Shown here: piece after piece, positions 44,457 to 52,415 of the stretch
How the letters are laid out: each line of letters starts with the position of its first letter
How positions within the stretch are numbered: the first letter of the stretch is position 1
Source: Streptomyces sp. 840.1
GTDB lineage: Bacteria; Actinomycetota; Actinomycetes; Streptomycetales; Streptomycetaceae
DNA length: 64,000 nt
Assembly (NCBI RefSeq): GCF_003751445.1
Contig: NZ_RJUU01000001.1
Span: forward strand, 5,012,001 to 5,076,000
Direction: 5' to 3'
Notes under the pieces: model-generated
The model's database searches: none
Told to the model about the DNA's origin: nothing
The model's input: only the letters and a program-made list of their open reading frames with translations
Made by a program: the position numbers and the translations under genes

Positions 44457-45616
44457 CACCCGCATCGTGGACGAGCTGGCCTTCGCGGGAGGCTCTCTCG
44501 CGGGAGAAGCGCACCCGCTCAAGGAGCGTCATCGCGTGGTCCGTCCGGGCCGGGCTGCTCACCCTGATGCTCTGGGGGGCCTTCACCGGCGGCCTGTTCG
44601 AGCCCTGGGAGATCGCGGTCGGCCTGATCGGGGTGCTCGGCTGCGCGGTGCTCGCGGTGGCCTTCTTCCGGACGAGTCTGGAGAACCGGCTCCGGCCCTC
44701 CCTGGGCGCGCTCGCCCTGCTGATGCTGGCTGCGTTCGGGGCACAGGAGGCCGGCGCCACCGTGCCGGCGGTGGTGCTCTGGTGCGGCTGCGCGGTCACG
44801 GCTCTGGAGCGGCTGCCGCTGGTGGCGGGAATCCCGTCCACGGCGGTGGCGCTCGGCGCGTACGCGGTGGTGAACACCGACAACTGGCCGTCCACGGCCG
44901 TGACCACGGCGGGGCTCTGCCTCGCGGGCTACGTGCTGCGCCTGGACGCCGAGGCCCGGGGCAGCGCGCGGCGGCTTCTCGCGCAGGAGCGGGCCGCTCG
45001 GGTCGCGGAGGCCGAGACGGCGGCTCTGGACGAGCGGTCCAGGATCGCCCGGGAGATCCACGACGTGCTCGCCCACAGCCTCTCCGCTCAGCTGGTCCAC
45101 CTGGAGGCGGCGCGGCTGCTGATCGAGAGGGAGCCTGCGGGGGAGTTCCGGGACAACGTCCTGCAGCGGGTCGTCGCGGCCCGCTCCATGGCCCGTGAGG
45201 GGCTCGCGGAGACCCGTCAGGCGCTCTCCGCCCTGCGCGGCGAGGTCTCGCCGGTGGAGGACTTCCTGCGGCAGCTGGTGGTCGCCGAGCCGGCCGAGGT
45301 CAGGGTGGAGGGGGAGCGCCGGACGCTGACCGCCGAGGCCTCGCAGGCGGTCCGGCGCGTCGTACAGGAGGCGCTGACCAACGTGCGCAAGCACGCGCCG
45401 GGGGCCAGGGTGCGCATCCGCCTGCAGTACCTGCCGGACGGGATCGCGCTGGAGGTCAGCGACCGGGGCGGGAGAAGTCCTGAGGCCGGCCTCGCTGTCA
45501 GTGGCTCCGGATACGGTCTGCTGGGAATGCGCGAGCGTGCCGAACTGCTCGGCGGCACGCTGGAGGCCGGTCCCGGCGAGGAGGGGTTCGTGGTGAGTCT
45601 GCGAGTGCCCGCGTGA
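44453..45616 (+). CDS. sensor histidine kinase (HisKA_3, NarL-partner type)
   Basis: This 387-residue membrane kinase has four to five N-terminal spans (LLTLMLWGAFTGGLFEPW, AVGLIGVLGCAVLAVAFF and following) and a coiled linker. The HisKA_3 dimerisation helix carries the phosphorylated His in REIHDVLAHSLSAQLVHLEA, and the ATPase shows VVQEALTNVRKHAP, EVSDRGG and GYGLLGMRERAEL. The start was set at GTG 44453 because GAAGGA lies six bases upstream and it overlaps the previous stop. The response regulator follows with a GTGA overlap. The signal is unknown. Confidence 0.9.
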   Translation: MTPASWTSWPSREALSREKRTRSRSVIAWSVRAGLLTLMLWGAFTGGLFEPWEIAVGLIGVLGCAVLAVAFFRTSLENRLRPSLGALALLMLAAFGAQEAGATVPAVVLWCGCAVTALERLPLVAGIPSTAVALGAYAVVNTDNWPSTAVTTAGLCLAGYVLRLDAEARGSARRLLAQERAARVAEAETAALDERSRIAREIHDVLAHSLSAQLVHLEAARLLIEREPAGEFRDNVLQRVVAARSMAREGLAETRQALSALRGEVSPVEDFLRQLVVAEPAEVRVEGERRTLTAEASQAVRRVVQEALTNVRKHAPGARVRIRLQYLPDGIALEVSDRGGRSPEAGLAVSGSGYGLLGMRERAELLGGTLEAGPGEEGFVVSLRVPA

Positions 45617-46290
45617 GCGCGCGGGTGGTGGTGGCCGACGACCAGTCGGTCGTGCGTGAGGGAATCGTCATGCTGCTGGGCCTGCTCCCCGGGATCGAGG
45701 TGATCGGTTCGGCGAGGGACGGCGAGGAGGCCGTCGCCCTGGTCGCCGAGCATGCGCCGGACGTGGTCCTGATGGACCTGAGAATGCCCCGGTGCGACGG
45801 TGTGGAGGCAACGCGCCGGATCCGCAAGGACTATCCCGCCACCCAGGTCGTGGTGCTGACGACCTTCGCCGAGGACGACTCGCTCTTCCCCGCACTCCGG
45901 GCGGGCGCCCGCGGCTATCTCACCAAGGACGCCGGCGGCGACGAGATCGTGCGGGCCATCGAGGCGGTCCTCTCGGGCGAGGCCGGGCTCTCGCCGGCCG
46001 TGCAGCGCCGCCTGCTGGAGCAGGTCACCACGGGGCCGCTGCCACCGGCCGGGGGCGGCGAGCCGGAGCTTCCCGACGGGATGACCCCCCGTGAGGCGGA
46101 GGTGCTCGTCCTGATCGCCGAGGGGATGTCCAACGCGGAGATCGCCCGCAGCCTGCACATTTCGCAGGCCACCGTGAAGAGCCACATCAACAATCTGTTC
46201 GCCAAGGCGGGGCTCCGCGACCGGGCCCAGGCGGTCCGCTATGCGTACGTTCGAGGGCTCGCACGGCCGCCCGGCACATCCTTCACCTGA
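45613..46290 (+). CDS. response regulator, NarL/LuxR family
   Basis: This 225-residue regulator pairs with the preceding kinase. The receiver domain shows acidic pair DD (9-10), phosphorylation site D55 in VVLMDLRMP, T/K signature residues in VVLTTFAEDD and YLTKDAG. The C-terminal GerE-type HTH is LTPREAEVL-like (MTPREAEVLVLIAEGMSNAE, then TVKSHINNLFAKAG). It is translationally coupled to the kinase gene. The adjacent symporter genes, 98 bases downstream, are plausible targets, as seen for acetate/pyruvate transporters elsewhere, but this is inference. Confidence 0.92.
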   Translation: MSARVVVADDQSVVREGIVMLLGLLPGIEVIGSARDGEEAVALVAEHAPDVVLMDLRMPRCDGVEATRRIRKDYPATQVVVLTTFAEDDSLFPALRAGARGYLTKDAGGDEIVRAIEAVLSGEAGLSPAVQRRLLEQVTTGPLPPAGGGEPELPDGMTPREAEVLVLIAEGMSNAEIARSLHISQATVKSHINNLFAKAGLRDRAQAVRYAYVRGLARPPGTSFT

Positions 46291-46388
46291 AGAGGTGAAG
46301 TCTCGCGAATGAAGTGCCCGGGATCTTCCCGATCTGCCCATTCTTGGGTACGCGGCCGAAGTGGTCCGTGGACAAGGGGAGTTGTTCG

Positions 46389-46865
46389 GTGGAGAAGGAA
46401 GCAGGGCGCGAGTCCGCAGCGACGCGGCTGGACGACCCGTGGTACGACGCGCTGGCCTCCGGCTGGGGGGAACTGGACGGTACGGGAAGCTTCGCGCCTG
46501 CCGGAGCGCCCGACCCCGTGGTGCCGCAGCGCGGCCACAGTGCGGCGGACATCTATCTGGAGGTACAGCGGAGCGAGGCCTTCCAGGAGGTGCGACGCCG
46601 GTACCGGCGCTTCATCGTGCCCGCCACCCTCGCGTTCTTCGTCTGGTACCTCGCCTACGTGGTCATGGCGGTCACCGCGCCCGGCCTGATGGCCAGACCG
46701 GTGGCCGGGGCCGTCAACGTCGCGATGGTCGCGGGACTCGGGCAGTTCCTCACGACGTTCCTGCTCACCGGCGCGTACGCACGGCACGCGCGGCTGCGCA
46801 GGGACCGGGCAGCGCTCGATCTGCGCTGGGAGACGCAGGAGATGACCCGGGGGGCCGGGCGTTGA
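46389..46865 (+). CDS. DUF485 membrane protein
   Basis: This 158-residue protein has a 60-residue soluble N-terminus and a conserved DUF485 core. The core is SEAFQEVRRRYRRFIVPATL, the span LAFFVWYLAYVVMAVTAPGL, and the second span AGLGQFLTTFLLTGAYARHA. DUF485 proteins sit directly upstream of ActP-type symporters, as here, and probably act as small subunits. The GTG at 46389 has AAGGGGAG upstream. Its stop overlaps the TTG start of the symporter. Confidence 0.85.
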   Translation: MEKEAGRESAATRLDDPWYDALASGWGELDGTGSFAPAGAPDPVVPQRGHSAADIYLEVQRSEAFQEVRRRYRRFIVPATLAFFVWYLAYVVMAVTAPGLMARPVAGAVNVAMVAGLGQFLTTFLLTGAYARHARLRRDRAALDLRWETQEMTRGAGR

Positions 46866-48454
46866 GCGGCAATCACCAGACCCTGGCGCTCGTGCTGTTC
46901 AGCGTCTTCATCGCCGTGACGCTCGGCATCACCACCTGGGTGAGCCGCAACCGGCACGGTTCGGCCGAGGAGTTCTACGCCGGCGGCCGGCTCTTCTCGC
47001 CCATGGAGAACGGTTTCGCCATCGCGGGCGACTACATGTCGGCCGCGTCCTTCCTCGGCATCTCCGGCCTGATCGCCCTCTTCGGCTACGACGGCATGCT
47101 CTACTCGGTCGGCTTCCTGGTGGCCTGGCTCGTCGTGCTGCTGCTCGTCGCGGAACTCGTCCGCAACTGCGGCCGGTTCACCCTGGCCGACGTGGTGGCG
47201 GCGCGGATGGCGGAGCGTCCGGTCCGGATCGCGGCGGGCACGTCCTCCGTCACGGTCTCCGTGCTGTACCTCGTGGCGCAGATGGTGGGCGCGGGCAGCC
47301 TGGTGGCCCTGCTCCTCGGCGGCACGAGCGGTGCCGCCCGGTCCTGGACCGTCATCGGCGTCGGCGCGCTCATGGTGATCTACGTGTCGCTCGGCGGCAT
47401 GCGCGCCACCACCTGGATCCAGATCGTGAAGGCCGTCCTGCTGATGGCGGGCACGATCGTGCTCACCGTGCTCGTACTGGTCCACTTCCACGGCAACATC
47501 AACGAGTTGCTCAACTCCGCCGCCGACCGCAGCGGGAACGGGAAGAAGTTCCTCTCGCCAGGCCTCCGGTACGGCGGCAGCTGGACGGCACGCGTCGACT
47601 TCATCAGTCTCGGCCTGGCACTCGTGCTCGGCACGGCCGGACTGCCGCACATCCTGTCGCGGTTCTACACCGTGCCGACCGCCCGTGCGGCCCGCCGCTC
47701 GGTCGTCTGGTCCATCGGCCTCATCGGCAGCTTCTACCTGATGACGATCGTGCTCGGATTCGGGGCGGCGGCGCTGGTCGGCACGGCGGACGTCCGGGCC
47801 TCGAATCCCGCCGGCAACACCGCTGTTCCCCTGCTCGCACTGGTGCTCGGCGGCGGTGAGGGATCCACCGGGGGAACGATCCTGTTCGCCGTGGTCGCCG
47901 CCGTGGCCTTCGCGACCATCCTCGCGGTCGTCGCCGGAATCACGCTGGCCTCCTCGGCCTCCGTGGCCCACGACCTCTACGCCTCCCTGCGCCGCCCGGG
48001 TTCCAGGCAGCGCAGCGAGGTGGCCGTGGCCCGGGTCGCCGCCGCGGGGATCGGGGTGGCCGCCATCGGGCTGGGCCTGCTCGCCCAGGACCTCAACGTG
48101 GCATTCCTGGTCGGCCTGGCCTTCGCGGTCGCCGCGTCCGCGAATCTGCCCGTGCTGCTCTACTCGCTGTTCTGGCGGAACTTCACCACGCGCGGCGCGG
48201 TCTGGTCGGTCTACGGAGGGCTGATCCCCGCCGTGCTGCTCGTCGTGTTCTCCCCGGTCGTCTCGGGCAGCGCCACCTCGCTCTTCCCCGGTGCGGACTT
48301 CCAGCTCTTCCCGCTGGAGAACCCCGGCCTCGTCTCCATCCCGCTGGGCTTCCTGGCCGGCTGGCTCGGCACGGTCACCTCGCAGGAGCCGCCGGACGCG
48401 GCCAAGCACGCCGAGACGGAGGTCCGCGCACTGACCGGCGCCGGCGCAGTCTGA
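46862..48454 (+). CDS. sodium/solute symporter, ActP-like (acetate/pyruvate type)
   Basis: This 530-residue protein has about 13 membrane spans and belongs to the SSS family. Seen: the conserved SAEEFYAGGRLFSPMENGFA and IAGDYMSAASFLGISGL in TM2, LADVVAARM, SLGGMRATTWIQIVKA, GTAGLPHILSRFYTVP and ITLASSASVAHDLYAS. ActP-like members carry acetate or other short monocarboxylates. The start is taken as TTG 46862, overlapping the DUF485 stop (TTGA), because the conserved N-terminus begins right there and no ATG or GTG fits. Substrate inferred. Confidence 0.88.
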   Translation: MSGNHQTLALVLFSVFIAVTLGITTWVSRNRHGSAEEFYAGGRLFSPMENGFAIAGDYMSAASFLGISGLIALFGYDGMLYSVGFLVAWLVVLLLVAELVRNCGRFTLADVVAARMAERPVRIAAGTSSVTVSVLYLVAQMVGAGSLVALLLGGTSGAARSWTVIGVGALMVIYVSLGGMRATTWIQIVKAVLLMAGTIVLTVLVLVHFHGNINELLNSAADRSGNGKKFLSPGLRYGGSWTARVDFISLGLALVLGTAGLPHILSRFYTVPTARAARRSVVWSIGLIGSFYLMTIVLGFGAAALVGTADVRASNPAGNTAVPLLALVLGGGEGSTGGTILFAVVAAVAFATILAVVAGITLASSASVAHDLYASLRRPGSRQRSEVAVARVAAAGIGVAAIGLGLLAQDLNVAFLVGLAFAVAASANLPVLLYSLFWRNFTTRGAVWSVYGGLIPAVLLVVFSPVVSGSATSLFPGADFQLFPLENPGLVSIPLGFLAGWLGTVTSQEPPDAAKHAETEVRALTGAGAV

Positions 48455-48761
48455 ACCCCGACTCGCTCAGGTGCAGCGGGAGCGCGCCCGCACAACCAGG
48501 AGCAGTGTGGCGAGTTGCGTGTCGAGGGGTCCCGGAATGAGACTGGCGACGAGTACGGTGGCGCCGTCGGCGATGGTCGGTCCGCATGAGCTGTACCTGC
48601 GGGAAGCACCGCCGGTACCGCCGAGGGGGCACGGCGTTCCGGCAGTGCGCGAATAGCACGCCCGGCGTGGAAATGGTGCACGGCATTCCGGGGTTTCGCG
48701 AGATTGTCTCGTTTCCCACTCCACGCAATCCGCTTGCGCTTCTTGCGCTAATCTTGCACAC
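48455..48761. other. spacer upstream of lacI-family gene with CTTGC direct repeats
   Basis: This 307-base spacer holds no supported gene. A minus-strand frame is open but has odd cysteine-rich composition and no ribosome site. Near its end, CTTGCGCT occurs at 48733-48740 and 48742-48749, with CTTGCAC at 48753-48759. These directly repeated elements overlap the TAATCT -10 (48749-48754), seven bases before the regulator's ATG. They are candidate autoregulatory sites. Confidence 0.55.
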
Positions 48762-49781
48762 ATGACGCGACGACTTGCTCAGGTGGCACAGAAGGTTGGA
48801 GTCAGCGAGGCCACGGTCAGCCGGGTGCTCAACGGCAAGCCAGGAGTCTCCGATGCCACGCGACAGGCCGTCCTGTCCGCGCTGGACGTGCTCGGGTACG
48901 AGCGGCCGACGCAGTTGCGCGGCGAGCGGGCCCGGCTGGTCGGGCTGGTCCTGCCCGAGCTGCAGAACCCGATCTTCCCCGCCTTCGCCGAGGTGGTCGG
49001 GAGCGCGCTCGCCCAGCAGGGCCTCACGCCCGTCCTGTGCACCCAGACCAAGGGCGGCGTCTCCGAGGCGGAGTACGTCGAACTGCTCCTCCAGCAGCAG
49101 GTCTCGGGCGTCGTCTTCGCCGGTGGGCTCTACGCCCAGACCGACGCCCCGCACGACCACTACAAGGTGCTGGCCGACCGGAAGATCCCCGTCGTCCTCA
49201 TCAACGCGGCCATCGACCACCTCGACTTCCCGGGCATCTCCTGCGACGACACCGTGGCCGTGGAACAGGCCTGGCGCCACCTGGTGTCGCTCGGCCACGA
49301 GCGCATCGGTCTGGTGCTCGGCCCCTCGGACCACGTGCCCTCGCAGCGCAAGCTGGCCGCGGCCCGGGTGCTCGCCGAGGAATCCGGTACGGCCATGCCG
49401 GACAAGTGGGTCGCCAGGGCGATGTACTCGCTGGAGGGCGGGCAGGCGGCCGCCATGCGACTGCTCGACGAAGGGGTCACCGGGTTCATCTGCGCCAGTG
49501 ACGTCCTGGCCCTGGGAGCGGTGCGCGCGGCACGCCGCCGCGGCCTCTCGGTGCCCGCCGACGTCTCCGTCGTCGGGTACGACGACTCGGCGTTCATGAA
49601 CTGCACCGAGCCGCCGCTGACCACGGTGCGCCAGCCGATCGAGGCCATGGGGCGGGCGGCGGTCGAGCTGCTCTCCGTGCAGATCGGAGGACGTGCCGTG
49701 CCGTCCGACGAGCTGCTCTTCGAGCCCGAGCTGGTGGTGCGCGGCTCCACGGCGCAGCCCCCGCGCAACGCTTCCCGCTGA
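48762..49781 (+). CDS. LacI/GalR family transcriptional regulator
   Basis: This 339-residue regulator has the N-terminal LacI HTH (RLAQVAQKVGVSEATVSRVL, then NGKPGVSDATR with the hinge helix). The sugar-binding-protein-like core includes GLVLPELQNPIFPAFAEVVG, GISCDDTVAVEQAWRHLVSL, GLVLGPSDHVPSQRKLAA, ICASDVLALGAVRAARRRGL and VVGYDDSAFMNCTEPPLTTV. The ATG appears leaderless behind a TAATCT -10. No sugar transport or catabolism gene lies next to it, so its regulon must be elsewhere. The ligand is unknown. Confidence 0.92.
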   Translation: MTRRLAQVAQKVGVSEATVSRVLNGKPGVSDATRQAVLSALDVLGYERPTQLRGERARLVGLVLPELQNPIFPAFAEVVGSALAQQGLTPVLCTQTKGGVSEAEYVELLLQQQVSGVVFAGGLYAQTDAPHDHYKVLADRKIPVVLINAAIDHLDFPGISCDDTVAVEQAWRHLVSLGHERIGLVLGPSDHVPSQRKLAAARVLAEESGTAMPDKWVARAMYSLEGGQAAAMRLLDEGVTGFICASDVLALGAVRAARRRGLSVPADVSVVGYDDSAFMNCTEPPLTTVRQPIEAMGRAAVELLSVQIGGRAVPSDELLFEPELVVRGSTAQPPRNASR

Positions 49782-49810
49782 CCGTCGGGAATTTGCGCCC
49801 GGTGAACGGT

Positions 49811-51124
49811 CTATTGCGAAGGTGACTCCGTGGCATCGGGCAGCGGCCGCGGCGGCCGCGGTCCGGTGTACTGGCCGATGGGGCGCATCCGCAGCGGTCG
49901 CTCCCCGTACTCCTCCAGGGCGTGCGCGATCCACCCCGCCGTGCGGGAGATCGCGAACACCGTCTCGCCCGCCTCCGCGGCCATGCCCGAGGAGACGGAC
50001 AGCACCGCGAGCGCCATGTCGACATTCGCGTGCAGCGGGGCGTGGCGCGCGGCCGTGGTGACCACGTCACGGGCCGCGGCCAGCGCCGGCGCCGCCCGAG
50101 GGATCTCCGCGAGCAGGGCGAACAGCGAGGTGGCCCGTGGGTCCTCGCCGGTGTAGAGCCGGTGCCCCAGCCCCGGTACCCGGCGGCCGGTACGGAGGTG
50201 GTCGGTGACCACCGGAGCGGCGCCGCCCCGCTCCAGGGCCTCGGCCAGCATCCGGTGCGCCAGTCCGCTGGCCGCGCCGTGCAGCGGCCCCTCCAGGACC
50301 CCGAGCCCCGCCGATACCACCGCGTACGGGTGGGCCCTGGCCGAGGCCGCGACCCGGGCCGCCAGGGTGGACGCGGCCAGGTCGTGGTCGATCAGCAGCC
50401 CGAGTGCGGTGTCCAGCACCTCGAGTGACGCCTCGTCGGCCGGTCGCGCGGTGAGTCTCGGCCACAGTTGACGCGCCAGCCCGGAAGCGGCCGACGCGCC
50501 CGCGTCCCCGCCCTGGCCGCCGCCGTCCCGCGAGCCGCCTGCCGTCGGCAGCGCGCCCACCAGGGTCGGGATCAGGCTCCGCGCGCCACCCAGCACCGCC
50601 TCGCGAGACAGGTCGAAACGCAGGGGATCCGCCGCGGCCGCCGCGACGACCGCCACCCGCAGCCGGTCCGTCGAGCCGCTGTGCGCCGGCAGCGCGCCGA
50701 CCGCCCGGCGCGCCGCGGCCAGCGCCTCGGTCGGGGCCGTGAAGCGCGCGCCCGTCCGCAGCTCACCGGTCCAGAGCCACTCGGCGATCTCCTCGTAGGT
50801 ATGACGCCGGGCCAGCTCCGTGGCGTCCACGCCCCGGAAGCAGTAGCGGTCGCCCTCGATGAGCGTGATGCCGGTCCGGAAGGCGAACTCGCCTGCGGGG
50901 GAGGCCATTTCCCTGCGTCCCGTGCGCCGCGCCAGGGCGTCGACCTCCGCCGCGTCGAACGTGCTGCCCCGGCCGCCGGGCGCACGGTTGCTGCTCAGCT
51001 GGCCCCGGCTCACGTACGCGTACACCGTCTCCGGCTTCACGCCCAGGCGCTCGGCCGTCTCCCGAGTGGTGAGTCGATGCGCCGTGCGCCCCGAACCGTC
51101 GCCCTCGCCCGCTTGATCCGTCAT
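49811..51124 (-). CDS. citrate synthase-like protein with N-terminal helix-turn-helix
   Basis: This 437-residue protein starts with a MerR/excisionase-type HTH (LTTRETAERLGVKPETVYAY and VSRGQLSSNRAPGGRG), followed by a citrate synthase fold. Active-site positions are visible: GPLHGAASGL (first His), GHRLYTGEDPR (second His) and HANVDMALAVLS (Asp). A Gly/Ala/Asp-rich insertion (about 200-225) interrupts the domain. I used ATG 51124; GTG 51133 and ATG 51142 are also possible. It is divergent from a plain citrate synthase. The HTH suggests a DNA-binding, possibly acetyl-CoA or oxaloacetate-sensing, role in addition to or instead of catalysis; this is inference. Confidence 0.85.
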   Translation of the reverse strand: MTDQAGEGDGSGRTAHRLTTRETAERLGVKPETVYAYVSRGQLSSNRAPGGRGSTFDAAEVDALARRTGRREMASPAGEFAFRTGITLIEGDRYCFRGVDATELARRHTYEEIAEWLWTGELRTGARFTAPTEALAAARRAVGALPAHSGSTDRLRVAVVAAAAADPLRFDLSREAVLGGARSLIPTLVGALPTAGGSRDGGGQGGDAGASAASGLARQLWPRLTARPADEASLEVLDTALGLLIDHDLAASTLAARVAASARAHPYAVVSAGLGVLEGPLHGAASGLAHRMLAEALERGGAAPVVTDHLRTGRRVPGLGHRLYTGEDPRATSLFALLAEIPRAAPALAAARDVVTTAARHAPLHANVDMALAVLSVSSGMAAEAGETVFAISRTAGWIAHALEEYGERPLRMRPIGQYTGPRPPRPLPDATESPSQ

Positions 51125-51236
51125 GGTGCTCACCGTATCCATATTGATTCAATCAACATTGACAGATATCGAGTCAAGCATGGACAGTCGAATCAATGTC
51201 AAGAGTCGCAGCATCGGAATGTCCCTGGAGGAAGCA
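51125..51236. promoter_or_regulatory. AT-rich divergent control region of the citrate synthase pair
   Basis: This stretch is much richer in A and T than its surroundings. It contains the perfect palindrome TTGATT-C-AATCAA (51144-51156), the inverted repeat ACATTGA (51156-51162)/TCAATGT (51193-51199), and a consensus TTGACA (51159-51164). It is the likely target of the HTH-citrate synthase or another regulator. Confidence 0.65.
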
Positions 51237-52397
51237 ATGACGACCATGACCGGCTCAGCCCCGCTCGACGTCCCTCGAGGCCTGGCGGGTGTCGTCGTCA
51301 CCGACACGGCCCTCGGCGATGTCCGGGGCCGCGAGGGCTTCTACCACTACCGGCAGTACTCGGCGATCGAGCTGGCGCAGAACCGCAGCTTCGAGGACGT
51401 CTGGTACCTGATGACCGAGGGCGAGCTGCCCGGCCCGGCCGCCCGCGCCGGCTTCGCCACCCGCACCGCCGCACTGCGCCGGCTGCCCGCGGAGGTACGC
51501 GACGCCCTGCCCGGCATAGCGCGCGCCGGCGCCGTGTCCGGACCGCTCGCCGGACTCCGCACCGCGCTCTCGCTCCTGGGCGCCTCGGCCGGCTTCCGCC
51601 CGGTGTACGACATCGACGCGGACCGGCGCCGTGCGGACGCGCTGGCCGCGTGCGCCGCGGTCCCCACCGTGCTCACCGCCCTCCACCGGCTCGGCCAGGG
51701 CCTCCAGCCGGTGGAGCCGCGCGACGACCTGCCGTACGCGGCCAACTACCTCTACATGCTCACCGGTTCCGTACCGGACGACGCCCGGGTCAGGGCCGTC
51801 GAGCAGTATCTGATCTCCACCGTCGACCACGGCTTCAACGCCTCGACCTTCACCGGCCGGGTCGTCGCCTCCACCGGTGCGGATATCGCCGCCTGCCTGG
51901 TGGCGGCCGTCGGCGCGCTCTCCGGACCGCTGCACGGCGGTGCGCCGAGCCGGGCCCTGGACACCCTGGACGCCATCGGGACCCCCGACCGCATCGACGG
52001 CTGGATCCGCGAGCGGGTGCTCGCCGGTGACCGGATCATGGGCTTCGGGCACCCCGTCTACCGCACCGAGGACCCCCGCTCGCGCATGCTGCGCTCCATC
52101 GCCCAGAGCTTCGGCGGCCCGCTCGTCGACTTCGCGGTCGAGGTGGAACGGCAGGTCGAAGCCATCCTCGCGGAGCTGAAGCCGGGGCGGGAACTGCACA
52201 CCAACGTGGAGTTCTACGCCGGAGTGGTCATGGAGCTGTGCGGGCTGCCGCGCGAGATGTTCACGCCGACGTTCTGCTCGGCGCGGGTGGTCGGCTGGAG
52301 CGCCAATATCCTGGAGCAGGCGGAGGACTCCAAGATCATCCGCCCGGCGGCCCGCTACGTCGGCCCGCCCCCGCCGCAGCCGGTCCCGGCCGCCTGA
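51237..52397 (+). CDS. citrate synthase (second, HTH-free paralogue)
   Basis: This 386-residue protein makes citrate from oxaloacetate and acetyl-CoA, or a close analogue. Active-site His residues lie in GPLHGGAPSRAL and GFGHPVYRTEDPR. At the position of the catalytic Asp the motif reads HTNVEFYAGVV, so Asp is replaced by Glu. The C-terminal FTPTFCSARVVGWSANILEQ is typical. The ATG at 51237 has GGAGGAAG just upstream; the open frame extends back but lies in the control region. A COG0523 GTPase follows after 18 bases, so they share a transcript. It could also be a methylcitrate synthase. Confidence 0.88.
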   Translation: MTTMTGSAPLDVPRGLAGVVVTDTALGDVRGREGFYHYRQYSAIELAQNRSFEDVWYLMTEGELPGPAARAGFATRTAALRRLPAEVRDALPGIARAGAVSGPLAGLRTALSLLGASAGFRPVYDIDADRRRADALAACAAVPTVLTALHRLGQGLQPVEPRDDLPYAANYLYMLTGSVPDDARVRAVEQYLISTVDHGFNASTFTGRVVASTGADIAACLVAAVGALSGPLHGGAPSRALDTLDAIGTPDRIDGWIRERVLAGDRIMGFGHPVYRTEDPRSRMLRSIAQSFGGPLVDFAVEVERQVEAILAELKPGRELHTNVEFYAGVVMELCGLPREMFTPTFCSARVVGWSANILEQAEDSKIIRPAARYVGPPPPQPVPAA

Positions 52398-52415
52398 CAT
52401 CCCCGGAAGGCTCCG

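Noticed and set aside
48467..48763. Possible small minus-strand gene before the LacI regulator
   Set aside because: Composition is odd (many Cys and Arg), there is no ribosome site, and it would start inside the regulator's promoter.
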